From positions 13,139,103 to 13,203,102 of the forward strand of contig NC_058161.1 in the NCBI RefSeq assembly GCF_020080835.1: DNA of 64,000 bases. The letters are read 5' to 3'. Below are positions 1 to 12,500 of the stretch, one piece after another. The notes beneath the pieces were generated by a model, which did no database searches, had not been told where the DNA came from, and was given only the letters and a program-made list of their open reading frames with translations. Origin of the DNA: Cotesia glomerata (Eukaryota; Arthropoda; Insecta; Hymenoptera; Braconidae). The position numbers were made by a program, and so were the translations under genes. Each line of letters opens with the position of its first letter. Within the stretch, counting starts at the first letter, position 1.

Positions 1-765
1 ACTTTGGACCGATTCGAGCTGGTAGATTTTGAGAAATCTCAAAAAAACTCCAAAAAAAAATTTTTTCTTATGTTATTTTTTTTGGATTTACTTTCAAAGG
101 GCTATATCAATCGATTCCAAAAACTAATCAGCTCTTAAGAGCGGTTGATAGTTGATTTTCAAACGTGTTTTTCTCATGTATATGATAAAATTTCGAAAAA
201 AAACGCCTCGCTCTTCGATAGATAATTAAATTATCTATCGAAGAGCGAAGCGCTTTTTTGGAAAATTTTCATTTATTTATGCATAAAATGCGTTTTAAGA
301 TTCCATTTGTTGTATAAGTATGACAGAGATACTTTCGTTTGTCCAATAGAGGGCGAGAGAGAGAAAAAATGTAAACCCTTCTTAACATCGAAAGACCACG
401 TCGATTTCCGCCAGTCCCGTCAAAATCGGTTGATTCGTTCGTAAGTTATCGTTGTCGAAAGAAAACTGAAAAAAGTGTTTTTTTTGGAATCACTCCGAAA
501 TTTCTAGTTCGATCAATCCATACTCAAAGATTCTTCATGAGGCTTCAAAAACTGCGTCGAATGTTGCCAACCGCGTGAAAATCGGTTTATTCATTCAAAA
601 GTTATTGCGGTTTGAAAATTCAAAAAATTGTGTTTTATTAAACTGCTATTAGAGTTTTGAGCTCGGAGAGCTAAAAATGACAGAAAAATCATATTTTTGA
701 GCTCGAGGAGCTCAAAAACATAATGTGTAATTTTGAGCGCTTAAATACAAAATGAGCGGGAAGTT
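1..765 (+). repeat. Dispersed repeat family R1, copy 1
   Basis: Noncoding repeat. Phrases such as 'ccaaccgcgtgaaaatcgg' and the paired 'gagctcg..gagct' motifs near 655-720 recur in inverse orientation at 18640-20410. No coding capacity is seen. The family has no terminal structure that I can classify. A short perfect-type palindrome lies inside at 204-252. The stretch from 766 to 1359 contains nothing I recognise. Confidence 0.6.
204..252. repeat. Short near-perfect palindrome
   Basis: Arms of 23 bp (204-226 and 230-252) with one mismatch and a 3-bp spacer. The arm core is TTCGATAGATAAT. It would form a stable hairpin or cruciform. It sits inside repeat R1. Confidence 0.8.
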
Positions 766-1357
766 GTAGGGATGGCCTTTAGGATCAATCGTCGTCCTAA
801 TTTTCTTCTATTCGTTTTTCTGCCAGGTGAAGATCATCACCTACACCCATAAACATATTAGTTAACACAATATTGTCTCTACGATGAACGCAAAAACAAA
901 TAGGACTTGCTTGAATATTCACAATAAAAGTTCGTCATCGAACTTGCGCATTGAAAATATAAACAATCTGAAATCGATTCGTTAAATATCTATAATGATG
1001 TGAATTAACTAATAATTTACCTGATGTTTATTAAGTTTGAGAATATAAAGTGCAGAATAATCCCCAACATCATTACATAATTAATATTATTATGCTCAAC
1101 AGTGAACTAACATAGTTCATTTTCCCATATGATTTTACACCAATAATACTCTAAATTATGCCACTAATTCTTATATAAGTAATAAAAAAAAAGTAAAATT
1201 TCCAAAATGTTCTTCAATATACTAATGACATAAAAATACACGACACACGTGTTATCTTGAATTTTAAATTGGTTTATGAAAACAATAGAATATACAATAT
1301 CAGTAATAAAAAATTAGCACTAAAAAAAATGTCATTAACAATTCAAAAAAAAAAAAA

Positions 1358-1502
1358 AAATACTCCGATCACCGCCAAACTTTACAGGATTACTCGCCAG
1401 GTCAATCTGGAGATTCCCTGAAAGTTTCATTGAAATCGGTCCAGCCGTTTCGGAGCCTATATGGAACATGCCCACACACTTTCTCTTTTATATATATAGA
1501 TA
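1358..1502 (+). mobile_element. Transposon 3'-end fragment, class uncertain
   Basis: Carries the phrase 'gaaatcggtccagccgtttc' followed by a TATATA tract, a pattern common at the ends of insect RTE-type and other retroelements. It is non-coding and I cannot fix its borders or class. Confidence 0.35.
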
Positions 1503-2376
1503 TATTTTAAAGATATAAGCTTATCTTGATGTAACACTCATCAAGAGCTTTCATTTGAGTACCCACATGCATTTTTGATATATTTTTGATATATACATAT
1601 ATATAATATATATAAATATATAAAATATATGAAAAAATGATGTGGGTACTCAAATGAACGGTCTCGGCGAGTGTAATGACGGGGTGAGCTTATATCTTTA
1701 AAAATGTCAATAGTTTACAAGATACAAGGTCATTTCGTAATTAATAAAAATTAATTCGGCATACATTCAATAATTTAAAGAATTTTATAACAAATAAATG
1801 ATGGCAAAAAAAATTTTCAAAACTAAAAAATGCAATTTTTAAAAATAATTTTTTTTTTTAAATTTAATTACATATTAATTTGGCTATATTTTTCATATAT
1901 TCATATATATATATATAATCTATATTTTAAAGATATAAGCTCATCCCGATGTTACACTCATCAAGAGCTTTCATTTGAGTACCCACATGCTTTGTTGATA
2001 TATTTTTCATATATACATATATATAATATACATAAATATATGAAATATATGAAAAATTGATGTGGGTACTCAAATTAAAGGTCTTAATGAGGGTAATGTC
2101 ATGATAAGCTTATATCTTTAAAAATGTCAATAGTTAAGAAATTATATTGTATTTTGTCAATTTATGATATTTTTAAAGATATAAGCTTATCCTGATGTTA
2201 CATTTATGAAGAGCTATCATTTGAGTACCCACATGCTTTTTGATATATTTTTCATATATACATATATATAATATACATAAATATATGAAATATATGAAAA
2301 ATTGATGTGGGTACTCAAATTAAAGGTCTTAATGAGGGTAATGTCATGATAAGCTTATATCTTTAAAAATGTCAAT
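1503..2376. repeat. Foldback satellite, cluster A (three units)
   Basis: Three units, near 1503-1712, 1921-2134 and 2168-2376. Each is itself an inverted repeat: 'agatataagctcatc...gagtacccacat' is answered by 'atgtgggtactc...gagcttatatct' around a TATA-rich centre. The last two units are about 245 bp apart. The same unit forms cluster B at 12050-12990. The following 2377-3010 is AT-rich with nothing recognisable. Confidence 0.85.
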
Positions 2377-3011
2377 AGTTCACAAGATACAAGGTCATTT
2401 CTTAATTATGTATCTAGAGATATTTTCAAACTAAAAAAAAAAAAAAAAACGATTTTATTTTATGACTATCCTGGACACAAAATTTTTCTTATCCTCTTAA
2501 TATTATTCAAATTAAAAAAAAAAAATTTTTTTTTTATTTCGAAACAAAATTAAAAATAATTCATTGACCTTGAATTAGTTTAAATTTCTTTAATTTCTTA
2601 AACAATCCCCAATAGTCAAAAATAAAAATAACTGAACCCATATAACATTAAATATATATACATCACATATATATTATATTTACTAAATAATATACACATC
2701 TATCATCAAATACGTAACATTGCTTGGCACCTCGCATACAAAAATATAATGGAGGCCAAATATGGCGGCCCCATTTCTAAACTTCTCTTCTTTCATCCCA
2801 ATTTTTTTTATTCTTACGTTATATACTATCATTATATTATTTTGTCGTTTCTCACTTCCATCCTAAACAATTATTATTATGTCTTATCGCTCGGAAATAA
2901 CCTGTGACACATCTTGGCTCTAGCTTTATAATTTTTTCGACTAATAAACAAGATTTTGAATAAAAAAAAAATTTTTTTGTTGTATATAAGGATATAATGT
3001 TAATCCTTGTA

Positions 3012-4840
3012 AAATTTCGCGTGAAATGATGTATAATAACGCCTACTTTCGTCAAAGTTAACTTGAGAAAAAACGAGTTTAAAAAGAATGTTCCTGGTAC
3101 CGATTTTTAGAGTCAACTCCGGAAGTTACTTACCGATATTTTTGAAAAGTGCCGATCTTTTGGTATATTTGGGTCCAGAAGGGTCAATAAAAACGATTTT
3201 GAGAAAAAAAAGTGCCGATTTCTGGGTTAGATCGGTAACTATTAACGATTTTGTATGGCGTCTTCAGGGATGCTGGTTGGAATTCGAGGGAAATGGTTGG
3301 AGATATTGAAAAATTGAAAAAGACCTTTTTTTGTAGGAAATTTCATTTCCTACAAGGTTTATTTAAAAATTTTTTTGTAGCTTCAATAGTTTAGTTAGAA
3401 TTCCAATTTGAAGTTTTTGGGAATTAATAATGTTCAAAATTTCTTTATTATAAATCTAAGAATTAAAATTTTAGGAAAATGGTTGGAGATACAGAAAAAT
3501 CGGTGAAATCTTTTTTATAGAAAATTCAATTTCCTAAAAATTTTGTCCCAAAAGTTTTTTCCGTTAGACAACTTATTGATTAAAAATTTTAATTAAAACT
3601 TTTTAAGAATTGATAATCATCAAAATTTCTCAATCATGAATCTTAAAATAAAAATTCTGACTAAAATAATCGAGATACGAAAAAATCATAAGAAACATTT
3701 ATTTGTATAAAATAAAATTTCCTACAAGTTTTATCCCAAACTTTTTTTGTAACTTCAATAGTTTAGTAGTTATCAAGGTTTTAAGTTTAATTCGAAGAAA
3801 GTGTTAACACGAAATTCGGCAAGTCCCATACCGATCTTTTTGAAAAGTGCCGATCTTTTGGTACCATCGGATCCAGGATGATCTATAGAACCGATATATC
3901 CAAAAAAAAGTGCCGATTTCTATTTCAGATCGGTAACTATTAACGATTTTTGTAAGGTGATTTTAGGGAGCGAGTTGAGATTCTGGGGAAATGGTTGGAG
4001 ATACGGAAAAATTGTAAGAGACCTTTCTTTGTAGGGAATTTTTATTTTGTAGAAATTTTGTAGGAAACTTTTTTTGGACCTTTTGTAGTTTGAGAGATAG
4101 CGGGGGTTGAAAAGAAAAATTGAGAGGGAGAATTGAAAATGTCACTAAGAATGTTGAAATGAAAATTCTGGGAAAATTATTGAGCTTGGAGAAAATTTGA
4201 TAGATACCTTTTTTTGTAGAGGAGGAAATTTACTTTGAACTTTGTTTTAAATGTTTTTTAATTACTTTGATATTTTAGAAGATATCGCAATTTGAAAAAA
4301 AAAATTAATAAATTGAAAATTATTTAATAAACTTGAAAAGTTTATTGTAAACTTTAAAATGAAAATTCTGGAAAATCTATTAATTTTAGGAAAAATCCAA
4401 AAGAAACCTTTTTTGTAGATAATTGAATTTGTTACAACTTTTGATCCAAACTTTTTTTTTGTAATTTCAATAATTAAGTCATAATTGCAATTTAAAGTTT
4501 TTAGGAATTCACAAGGATCAAAATTTCTTCTCAATTTTAAAATCAAAATTCCAGGTAAAATATTAAAAATCCAAAAAAAATTATAAGAGATCTTTTAAGT
4601 CCAAAATAAAATTCCCTACAACTTTCGTCTCAAACTTTTTTCTGTAACTTCAATAGTTTAGTAGTTATCGCGGTTTGAAACCTTGTACAAAGAAAGTGTC
4701 AACGCGGAATTTCACAAGTCCCATACCGATCTTTTAGAAAAGTGCCGATCTTTTGGTACCATTTTGTCCGGAATGTCCTACAGAACCGATATATCAAAAA
4801 AAAAGTGCCGATTTCTATATCAGATCGGTAACTATTAACA
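3012..4840 (+). repeat. CCGAT-box repeat, copy 1
   Basis: Starts with a 'cgcgtgaaatgatgtata' leader and carries three ~110-bp boxes near 3139-3247, 3830-3940 and 4722-4838. Each box has the order CCGATC, AAGTGCCGATC, CCGATATAT, AAGTGCCGATTTC, AGATCGGTAAC, so its ends are inverted (ACCGATCT / AGATCGGT). Between boxes are degenerate AT-rich subrepeats of roughly 220 bp. No coding capacity or recognisable transposase. Confidence 0.85.
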
Positions 4841-5034
4841 AAAATTGTTTATTTGCATCTTCCGACAACAGATTTGTTATTTTATATCCCTGGGAAGTTT
4901 CTTACAAATTACGAATATTTATAAATCGGTATGATATTTAATTTTTCTCAAGTTTCTTTCCTACGATACTAGCCTTTTTAAAATGACAAAAATAGTATCG
5001 TTATATTTATTATAGATTGAATTTTGTTGCCGTG

Positions 5035-5350
5035 ATGTCGAATTAGAGCCCGCGGGGGCATCGGCAGATGCTTGGGGTGGGCGAGTGGAGCTTTCGGGCG
5101 GGTGGGGGGTGCATAAGATAACTTAGGTGGCGATGGTGTGCCTAAAATTAACCGAGCTGCACGACGAAGAAGGCGAGGATCGTTGTTAGTCGTTAGTAAA
5201 ATAAACTGGTGGCGGTAGTGGTGGATTATTCTTTACTTAGATATTCTTTACTTACTCCAGTGTTCTCAGAGCCGCTGTTACCAGTGCGGACTCCACATTC
5301 CACCGCGGAACTTTGTTCAGTGCGTACTCTTTTTTTTCACGCATCCGCAA
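5035..5350 (+). promoter_or_regulatory. GC-rich stretch, candidate troponin T promoter or first exon
   Basis: This is the only GC-rich non-coding stretch in the first 6 kb and lies about 1.2 kb upstream of the troponin T start codon. It contains initiator-like TCAGTG at about 5313 and no long ORF. Assignment as promoter or untranslated first exon is inference from position and composition. Confidence 0.3.
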
Positions 5351-5489
5351 GGGGATTATTTTTTTTTTTTTTTCAAGTGTAAGTTGGAATTAACTTTTTT
5401 TTTAAGTATATTTCTTCTTTTTAATTTTTTTATTTAATTTTTTTAAAAGTGATTTTTATAGTGAAATTTTGAATGGTGAATTTCTTTTG

Positions 5490-5880
5490 TGAGTGATTTT
5501 TATGGGGAATTTTGAAAAAAAATTTTTTTAATTTTTAGTGGCATTTTTTAATCAAAAAAAATTTTTATGGGGAATTTTTAAAAATTTTTATGTCAAATTT
5601 TTGTTATGGGGAATTTTTCAAAATTTTTATGGCAAATTTTTAACTATGGTAAATTTAAAAAAATTTTTTTCAAATTTTGAAAAATTTTTATTATGGGGAA
5701 TTTTAAAAAATTTATGTCAAATTTTTATTTATGGTAAATTTTGAAAAATTTTTAATGAGTAATTTTGAATTATGGGAAATTTCGAACAATTTTTATTATG
5801 GGGAATTTTTAAAAATTTTTATGTCAAATTTTTAACTATGGAAAATTTTGAAAAATTTTTATATTAAATTTTTGATAATT
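5490..5880 (+). repeat. Degenerate AT-rich minisatellite
   Basis: Imperfect repeats of 'atggggaatttttaaaaatt' and 'tatgtcaaatttt' with a unit of roughly 50 bp. The 68-codon open frame inside is an accident of the repeat. Confidence 0.6.
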
Positions 5881-6081
5881 CAAATTTTATTCAAAATTAT
5901 AAAAACAAAATTTTATGAAAATATAATATTCTATAGCCTTAAAAATACCAAAATTTCAATTTAATTTCCTTCAAAAAATAAAATAACAATTAAATATTCT
6001 CCCTCAAAATCTAACTCTCCCAAAAATAACAAACCTTTATATCAAATTTTTTTTTCAAAATTCCTCAGATCAATTTTTTAT

Positions 6082-6174
6082 ATTAGCGGAGTGATAACAC
6101 CTAAAAACTCTCGTTTCGCAGGACTAGGGTTCGAATCCTGTCGACAAATTTTTTTTTTTTTTTTTTTTTTTTTT
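6082..6174 (+). mobile_element. tRNA-derived SINE-like element
   Basis: Has a Pol III B-box match, GGGTTCGAATCC, an A-box-like segment about 40 nt upstream (AGCGGAGTGATAAC), and then a long T tract that would act as a Pol III terminator. It does not fold into a complete tRNA, so a SINE or tRNA pseudogene is more likely than a working tRNA. Confidence 0.55.
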
Positions 6175-6304
6175 ACTTCAAAAATAAAGAATAAAGTAAA
6201 TTATTCAAAATAGACCTGAAAAAAATGAAAAAGAAAAATCAAAGCTGAAATATGAGAAAATAGGTCGAGATACAATTGTATATAAATACAAATTTTATTT
6301 TTGA

Positions 6305-6415
6305 AAGCCGACGGCAAGAGAGAGAGAGAGAGTTTAGAGCTCACCGGGCGCGTATGCGTTAGTTAAAATTAGAGTTACGATTCGGAGGTGATCTCTCCTT
6401 ATAGAGCGCTTCGGT
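6305..6415 (+). promoter_or_regulatory. Candidate 5' UTR exon of troponin T
   Basis: A (GA)n tract is followed by a moderately GC-rich segment ending near a possible donor, 'cttcg|gtatct'. The coding start exon begins at 6513 after a good pyrimidine-tract acceptor, which implies an upstream untranslated exon. The exact exon limits are not determined by the sequence alone. Confidence 0.3.
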
Positions 6416-6533
6416 ATCTAGTATCGGGTTTCTTATTTTTATTTACTCGTAATTATTTCTCCAATTAATAATTAATTAATTAATAAATTTTAATTAATTA
6501 TTTTTTTTGCAGAAAACTCAATAAACAACAAAC

Positions 6534-9500
6534 ATGTCTGACGACGAGGAGCAATACTCGTAAGTAGAAAAATATTTGGAAAAAAAATTATATGTCACCT
6601 TAAATGTCACCCTTGTATGTTATTTTTTTTATTTTTTTTTTTCGAAAATTTCCGCCCTGTAATTAATTTTATTCCGCATGTGTATTAATATTAATTATTC
6701 GTTTTTCCTATTTATGTTAGGAGCGAAGAGGAGGAGGTCGAGGAAGTGTAAGTTGAAAAAAAAATATTAAAAAAAATTTTTTTTTTTTTTGAAAATTTTC
6801 TAATTGAAGAATTTTTGGAAATTTTGCAGGAAGTAAGTCGCAAGAAAGTGGATTTTTAAATAGGGCTACACAATATGGATCAAAATTTGGGAATTTGTAG
6901 ATTAGAAGTAGAAATTTAATTGGACTTTTATATATTTATATAAACATATTTAATTTAATATTATATGTGTATATAGAGCAAGTCTGGTTAAATTTAAAAT
7001 AGATCGTGTGTTTATTTTTATAAATAGAGTGACCGGATCAATTATACACTTTAATATGAATTAAAAAAAAAAAATTTTTTTTGACAGAAAAAAAATTTTT
7101 TTTTTAAATTTAATTTTGAAGATTCAAATTACCTTAAAAACCATCTCAGTCGACTCAAAATACTCGAATTAATATAAAAAGTGCTTTTGCACATTGAAAT
7201 TACTCCAATTTAACGCCGAAATTACAATCCGTACATCCGCACAGAACCATGTACGGATTTACAAATTGGCCGTATCTCGGCTTCTACTGAACCGATTTTC
7301 AAACATTTTTTTTCTATCTACTCCTTATAAAATTCTCAGTAGCCCACACCGTTAGCTTTTCAAAATTTGGTCTGTAATTTAATTTTGAAGCTTCTAATTT
7401 ACTTAAAAACCATGTCAGTTAACTCAGAATACTTGAATTGACAATAAAAATGCTTTTGTACATTGAAATTATTTAAATTTACCGAGAAATCAATGATCCG
7501 TACATCCGTACTAAATAATGTACGAATGTACGACTTCGTTATATCTCGGCACCAACTCACCCGATTTAAAAAAATTTTTTTACCGGCTAATTATACACTA
7601 AGATAAATAAATATAAATATTAGTCACAATTTTAGATAAAAAATTTTTAATTCGGATTTTAGGAAAAATTTTCAAAATTTCGGTCCTTAAGTTAATTTTG
7701 ATGTTTCAAATTAACTTGAAAGCTATCTCAGTCGACTCAGAATCCTTAAATTAACAAAAAAAATGCTTTTGTGCATTAAAATTACTCTAAATTAACAGGA
7801 AAATTAAAATCCGTACATCCGTACAGAACAATGTACGGATTTCAAAATTGTCCATATCTCAGCTCCTACTGGTCCGATTTTCAAAATTTTTTTTCTATCT
7901 ACTCCTTATAAAATTCCTGATCGACCACACTGTTTACTTTTTAAAATTACACCTAATAAAATTAAAAAAATTCGGTTGCTCTATTAGTCATTAGTAATTA
8001 GTAATTAGATTATAAAAATTTACTAACACCGTACACACACAAAGCCAATAACTGACTCTGGTCTTTCTCTTTCCATTACGAACCATCCGTCTCTCAATAA
8101 ATAATAAATAAATAAAAATCCAACGACGCAATCAATTGATCCAATGCGACATTGACATTAAAGGCAGCCAGAGAAGAAGATCGAGTAAGTTAATGTTCGT
8201 CCGCAGTTCTTCGCCTCGCCTTTTTTTTTAAAAACAAAATTACTAGCTCGCAATTTTTCTATAAAAAAATTAATTTTTTTTTTTTAATTATTAAAAAATA
8301 ATTTTTAATTAAACAATAAAAAAAAACCAAAAAACGACAAATCGTTTCGCTGAACCGCCTTTATTGTTTAAAAAATTAATAATCAATAATCAATAATAAT
8401 AAAATAATTTTATTTTACAGCTAAAAAATAAACGAGACATGCTAACGCTGACAAACGCTGATAAGACGCTTGTATATAATTTGTTGTTGTTTTTTTTTTT
8501 TTTTGAGATTTTTCATTTTTTTATTTTATTTTTTTTATTAAAATTAATTATTCAAAAAAAAAAAAACAGTACAAGATTTAGCCAATTACGAGCAATTGTG
8601 TCGATGGTTAATCCTTTAATAATATCAACATCCTCACTCCCGACAAACTCTTCAACGAGGGGTAAATTTTTTAAAAAATATTAACGCAGATTAATTTACA
8701 ATTTTAATTAAAAAAAAAAAAAAAAAAAATTACCGGAGCCTGGGATCGAACCTCGTCCACTCCCGTCACATGAACAAGCGTCTTGGCTTGACGCCAACAT
8801 AAAAAAGTTCACCTGCGAGCTTTTTTAAAATTTTTTAATTTAAATAATTAATCTGCTTATTTAGAAGATAATTAAGGTATTAAGAATATATTAATATCAA
8901 TATTTCTCTTTTTTGTAGGGGTAGGGCGTCCCAAAAGTAAGTTTGAGGATTTGTTACAAACAATTGCATTAAATTGCCATTTTTTTATTATTTATGTAAA
9001 TAATTTATTAATTTCAGACCTTACAACCCTACGAAAAGGGTTACCTGTAAATAAACACCCCCTATAATAATTATAAACATAATTATTATTATTATTATTA
9101 TTATTATTTCTAGCTTACGCAGAATTTTGTTAAAGGAGCAATAATCCGTGTTACCCCTTACGATTTTTATTTTTTTTTTACCTACCACCTATCCGCAGCT
9201 GTAATTGTTAATAATTATAATAATTACGCTTTAATTGTATCGAACATTAATTAAGGCTTTTTTTGTAATTATTTTATTTTTTTGTCGCTTATTAATTTTA
9301 TTTTTTTCCATTCAGAGACTCCGACAATCCGGAATTTATGAAGGTAAGAAATTTTTGTTTTTTTTTTTTTTTTTAAGGGAGTTTTGCTAAGTTTTTTTTT
9401 TTTTACAGAGGCAAGAACAAAAGAGAAGCGATCTCGATGAACAGCTTAAGGAATATATTATGGAATGGCGGAAACAGAGGGCCAAGGAAGAGGAAGAACT

Positions 9501-12500
9501 TAAAATGTTGAAGGAGAAACAGGCGAAGCGCAAAGTCAGCCGTGCTGAGGAAGAGAAAAGAATGGCCCAGAAGAAGAAGGAAGAGGAGGAACGTCGTCAA
9601 CGTGAAATTGGTAATTTATTTATTTTATTAAAAAAAAAAAAATTGGATTAATATTGATTAATGATTACAGAGGAGAAGAAACAACGTGACCAGGAAGAAA
9701 AAAGAAAGTAAGAATTTTTTTCTATTAGAAACTAGGTGACCAAATTACCCCAAATTTTGCAAGGTCACTCAGAATTACACCCTCTTTAATTTTCCGTTTC
9801 AATTTTTCAAATCGGTTAATTAGTTCCCGAGTTACAGAAAATTAATTCATCCGTACATCCGCAACATCTGACTTTAAACTTCTGTAACTTTGAAAATAAT
9901 CATCGGATTAATTCGAATTTTTTTTTGTATATTCTTGAACTATCTCCCAATAACCCTTCGTGGTAATATTGGAATATTAATAACCCATTAATTAATTAAT
10001 CTCTTTATTAATCACAGGCGTCTTGAAGAGTCGGAGAAAAAGCGTCAAGCTATGATGCAAGCGATGAAAGATCAGAGCAAAAAGGGACCCAACTTTACTA
10101 TTAACAAAAAAGATATGGTAAGTAGTGATTAATTAATTAGCCAATTAATCGGAGATTAATTGGCTAATTTTTGTTGTTTTTTCAGGGAAACATGTCATCA
10201 GCGGCATTGGAACGTAACAAGACAAAAGAACAGCTAGAAGAAGAGAAGAAAATCTCATTGTCAATCCGTATCAAGCCTCTTGAAATTGAGAACCTGTCAA
10301 TCGAGAGATTGCGCTCTAAGGCTAATGATCTTTGGGAGACAATTGTTAAGTTGGAAACTGAAAAATACGACTTGGAAGAGCGTCAGAAACGTCAAGACTA
10401 CGACGTGAGTTTCTGGTTATTTTTAAACGCTCTGAAAAGAGTGAAAGGAATTTTTTTCAACTTTCGGTCTTGAAAATTTTTAATCTGTGTTCTTCTAGCT
10501 TTAAAATGAGCCCGAGTTGGATTTTTTTTGATTATTCTAACCAGAGATATCCGAGCGTTAATCAATTAATGGGAATTATTTGATTAATGATTAACGCTCG
10601 GATATCTCCGGTTAGAATTATCAGAAAAAATCCAACTCGCGCTCATTTTAAAGCTGAAAAAATACAGATTGTAAATTTTTAAGACCGGAAGTGGAAAAAA
10701 ATTTTTTTGAACCTTTTCTGAAGGTTCAAAGTTTAAGTCGATTTGTTTAATTAATTAATAATGATTAATTCACAGTTGAAAGAGTTGAAGGAGCGACAGA
10801 AGCAACAGCTGAGGCATAAGGCCTTGAAAAAGGGTCTTGACCCCGAGGCATTAACCGGAAAATACCCCGTATGTATTATTATTAATTAATTAATTAATTA
10901 ATTATTAATAGCTAATTAATGGTTTAGGATATTTAAATTAATCAGAATATAAAAATAAATCATTCTTAAACTTATTTAAAAGTTTTCAGTCATAAAAAAT
11001 TGATGCATTTAAAAAAAAAGTTCTGCGCATGCGCTTGACTTGTTCCAAATGTTCCATAGTGGAACTTAGCTATAAAAATGACTAATTTGTATTCAATACA
11101 GTTTATATTGACCTGTGAAAGTACTTGTTCCAAAAAAAAGACATTAATTATATTATTGTTGTAAAAAAAAACGTACTGCGCATGCGCCTGAGTTGTTCCA
11201 AATGTCCCATAGAGGAATTTGACCAAAAAAATTACAGATTCGTATCTAAAAAAATAAAAGCAAGTTTTTTAATAGTAAAAATACTATTTTTAATAATAAA
11301 CAAATAAATAATTCTTGAAATAAAATTTTTTTTCAGCCCAAGATCCAGGTAGCGTCCAAGTACGAGCGTCGTGTTGACACAAGATCATACGACGACAAGA
11401 AAAAATTGTTCGAGGGCGTAAGTTGACATTTATTAACGAAATAAAAAATCTATTATTAATTACCGATTAACGGCCCTTAGAGGTTAATAATAAAGTTGAT
11501 AAAATAGGGTTATGATACGGCGTTAGCTGAACTGAACGAGAAATTGTGGAAGCAAAAAACTGAACAGTTCATGAAGCGCACGAAAAGTGAGTCGTCGCGT
11601 TTAATCACTTTAATCGAGTTTTATTTATTAATTCCCCCTGTCATTAATGGAGGCATGTTATTTGGTCCCCTTATTAATTTTATTGTTATTTATTATTGTT
11701 ATTTATTATTGTTATTGTTCGAGGAACTCGCAGCCGGAGATGGATATCTATGATTAATTGTTAATGATTAATGATTAATGGTTAATGGTTAATTATTAAT
11801 GTGTGGTCCTTGTCCCTTGCATGTGGGCCTGATTACAGGGACTGACAGACCTGCTGAAGGAGACCAAGGAGAAGGAGTGGACCCAACAGAAGGAACAATT
11901 CCTTGGTCGCCAGAAGAGTATGTACTCTTCGATGTGGTTTTTTTTACAAATTTTTTATACTGTTTTATTTTAGTTTTATTGTTAGTTTTTGGTGTCTTAT
12001 GGGATGAATAATTAAGAAAAGACCTTGTATCTTGTCAACTATTAACATTTTTAGAGATATAAGCTCATCCTGACATTACACTCATCGAGATCTTTCATTT
12101 GAGTACCCACATCAATTTTTTATATATTTATATATATTATATATATGTATATATGAAAAATATATAAAAAATGCAAGTGGGTACTCAAATGAAAGATCTT
12201 GATGAGTGTAACATCAAGATGAGCTTATATCTTTAAAAATATGAATAATTAAGAAATGACCTTGTATCTTGTGAATTGTTGAAATTTTTAAAGATATAAG
12301 CTCATCTTGATTTTACACTCATCAAGACCTTTTATTTGAGTACCCACATCAATTTTTTATATATTTATATATATATTATATATATGTATATATGAAAAAT
12401 ATATAAAAAATGCAAGTGGGTACTCAAATGAAAGATCTTGATGAGTGTAACATCGGGATGAGCTTATATCTCTAAAATATATGTTATATATTACATAATT

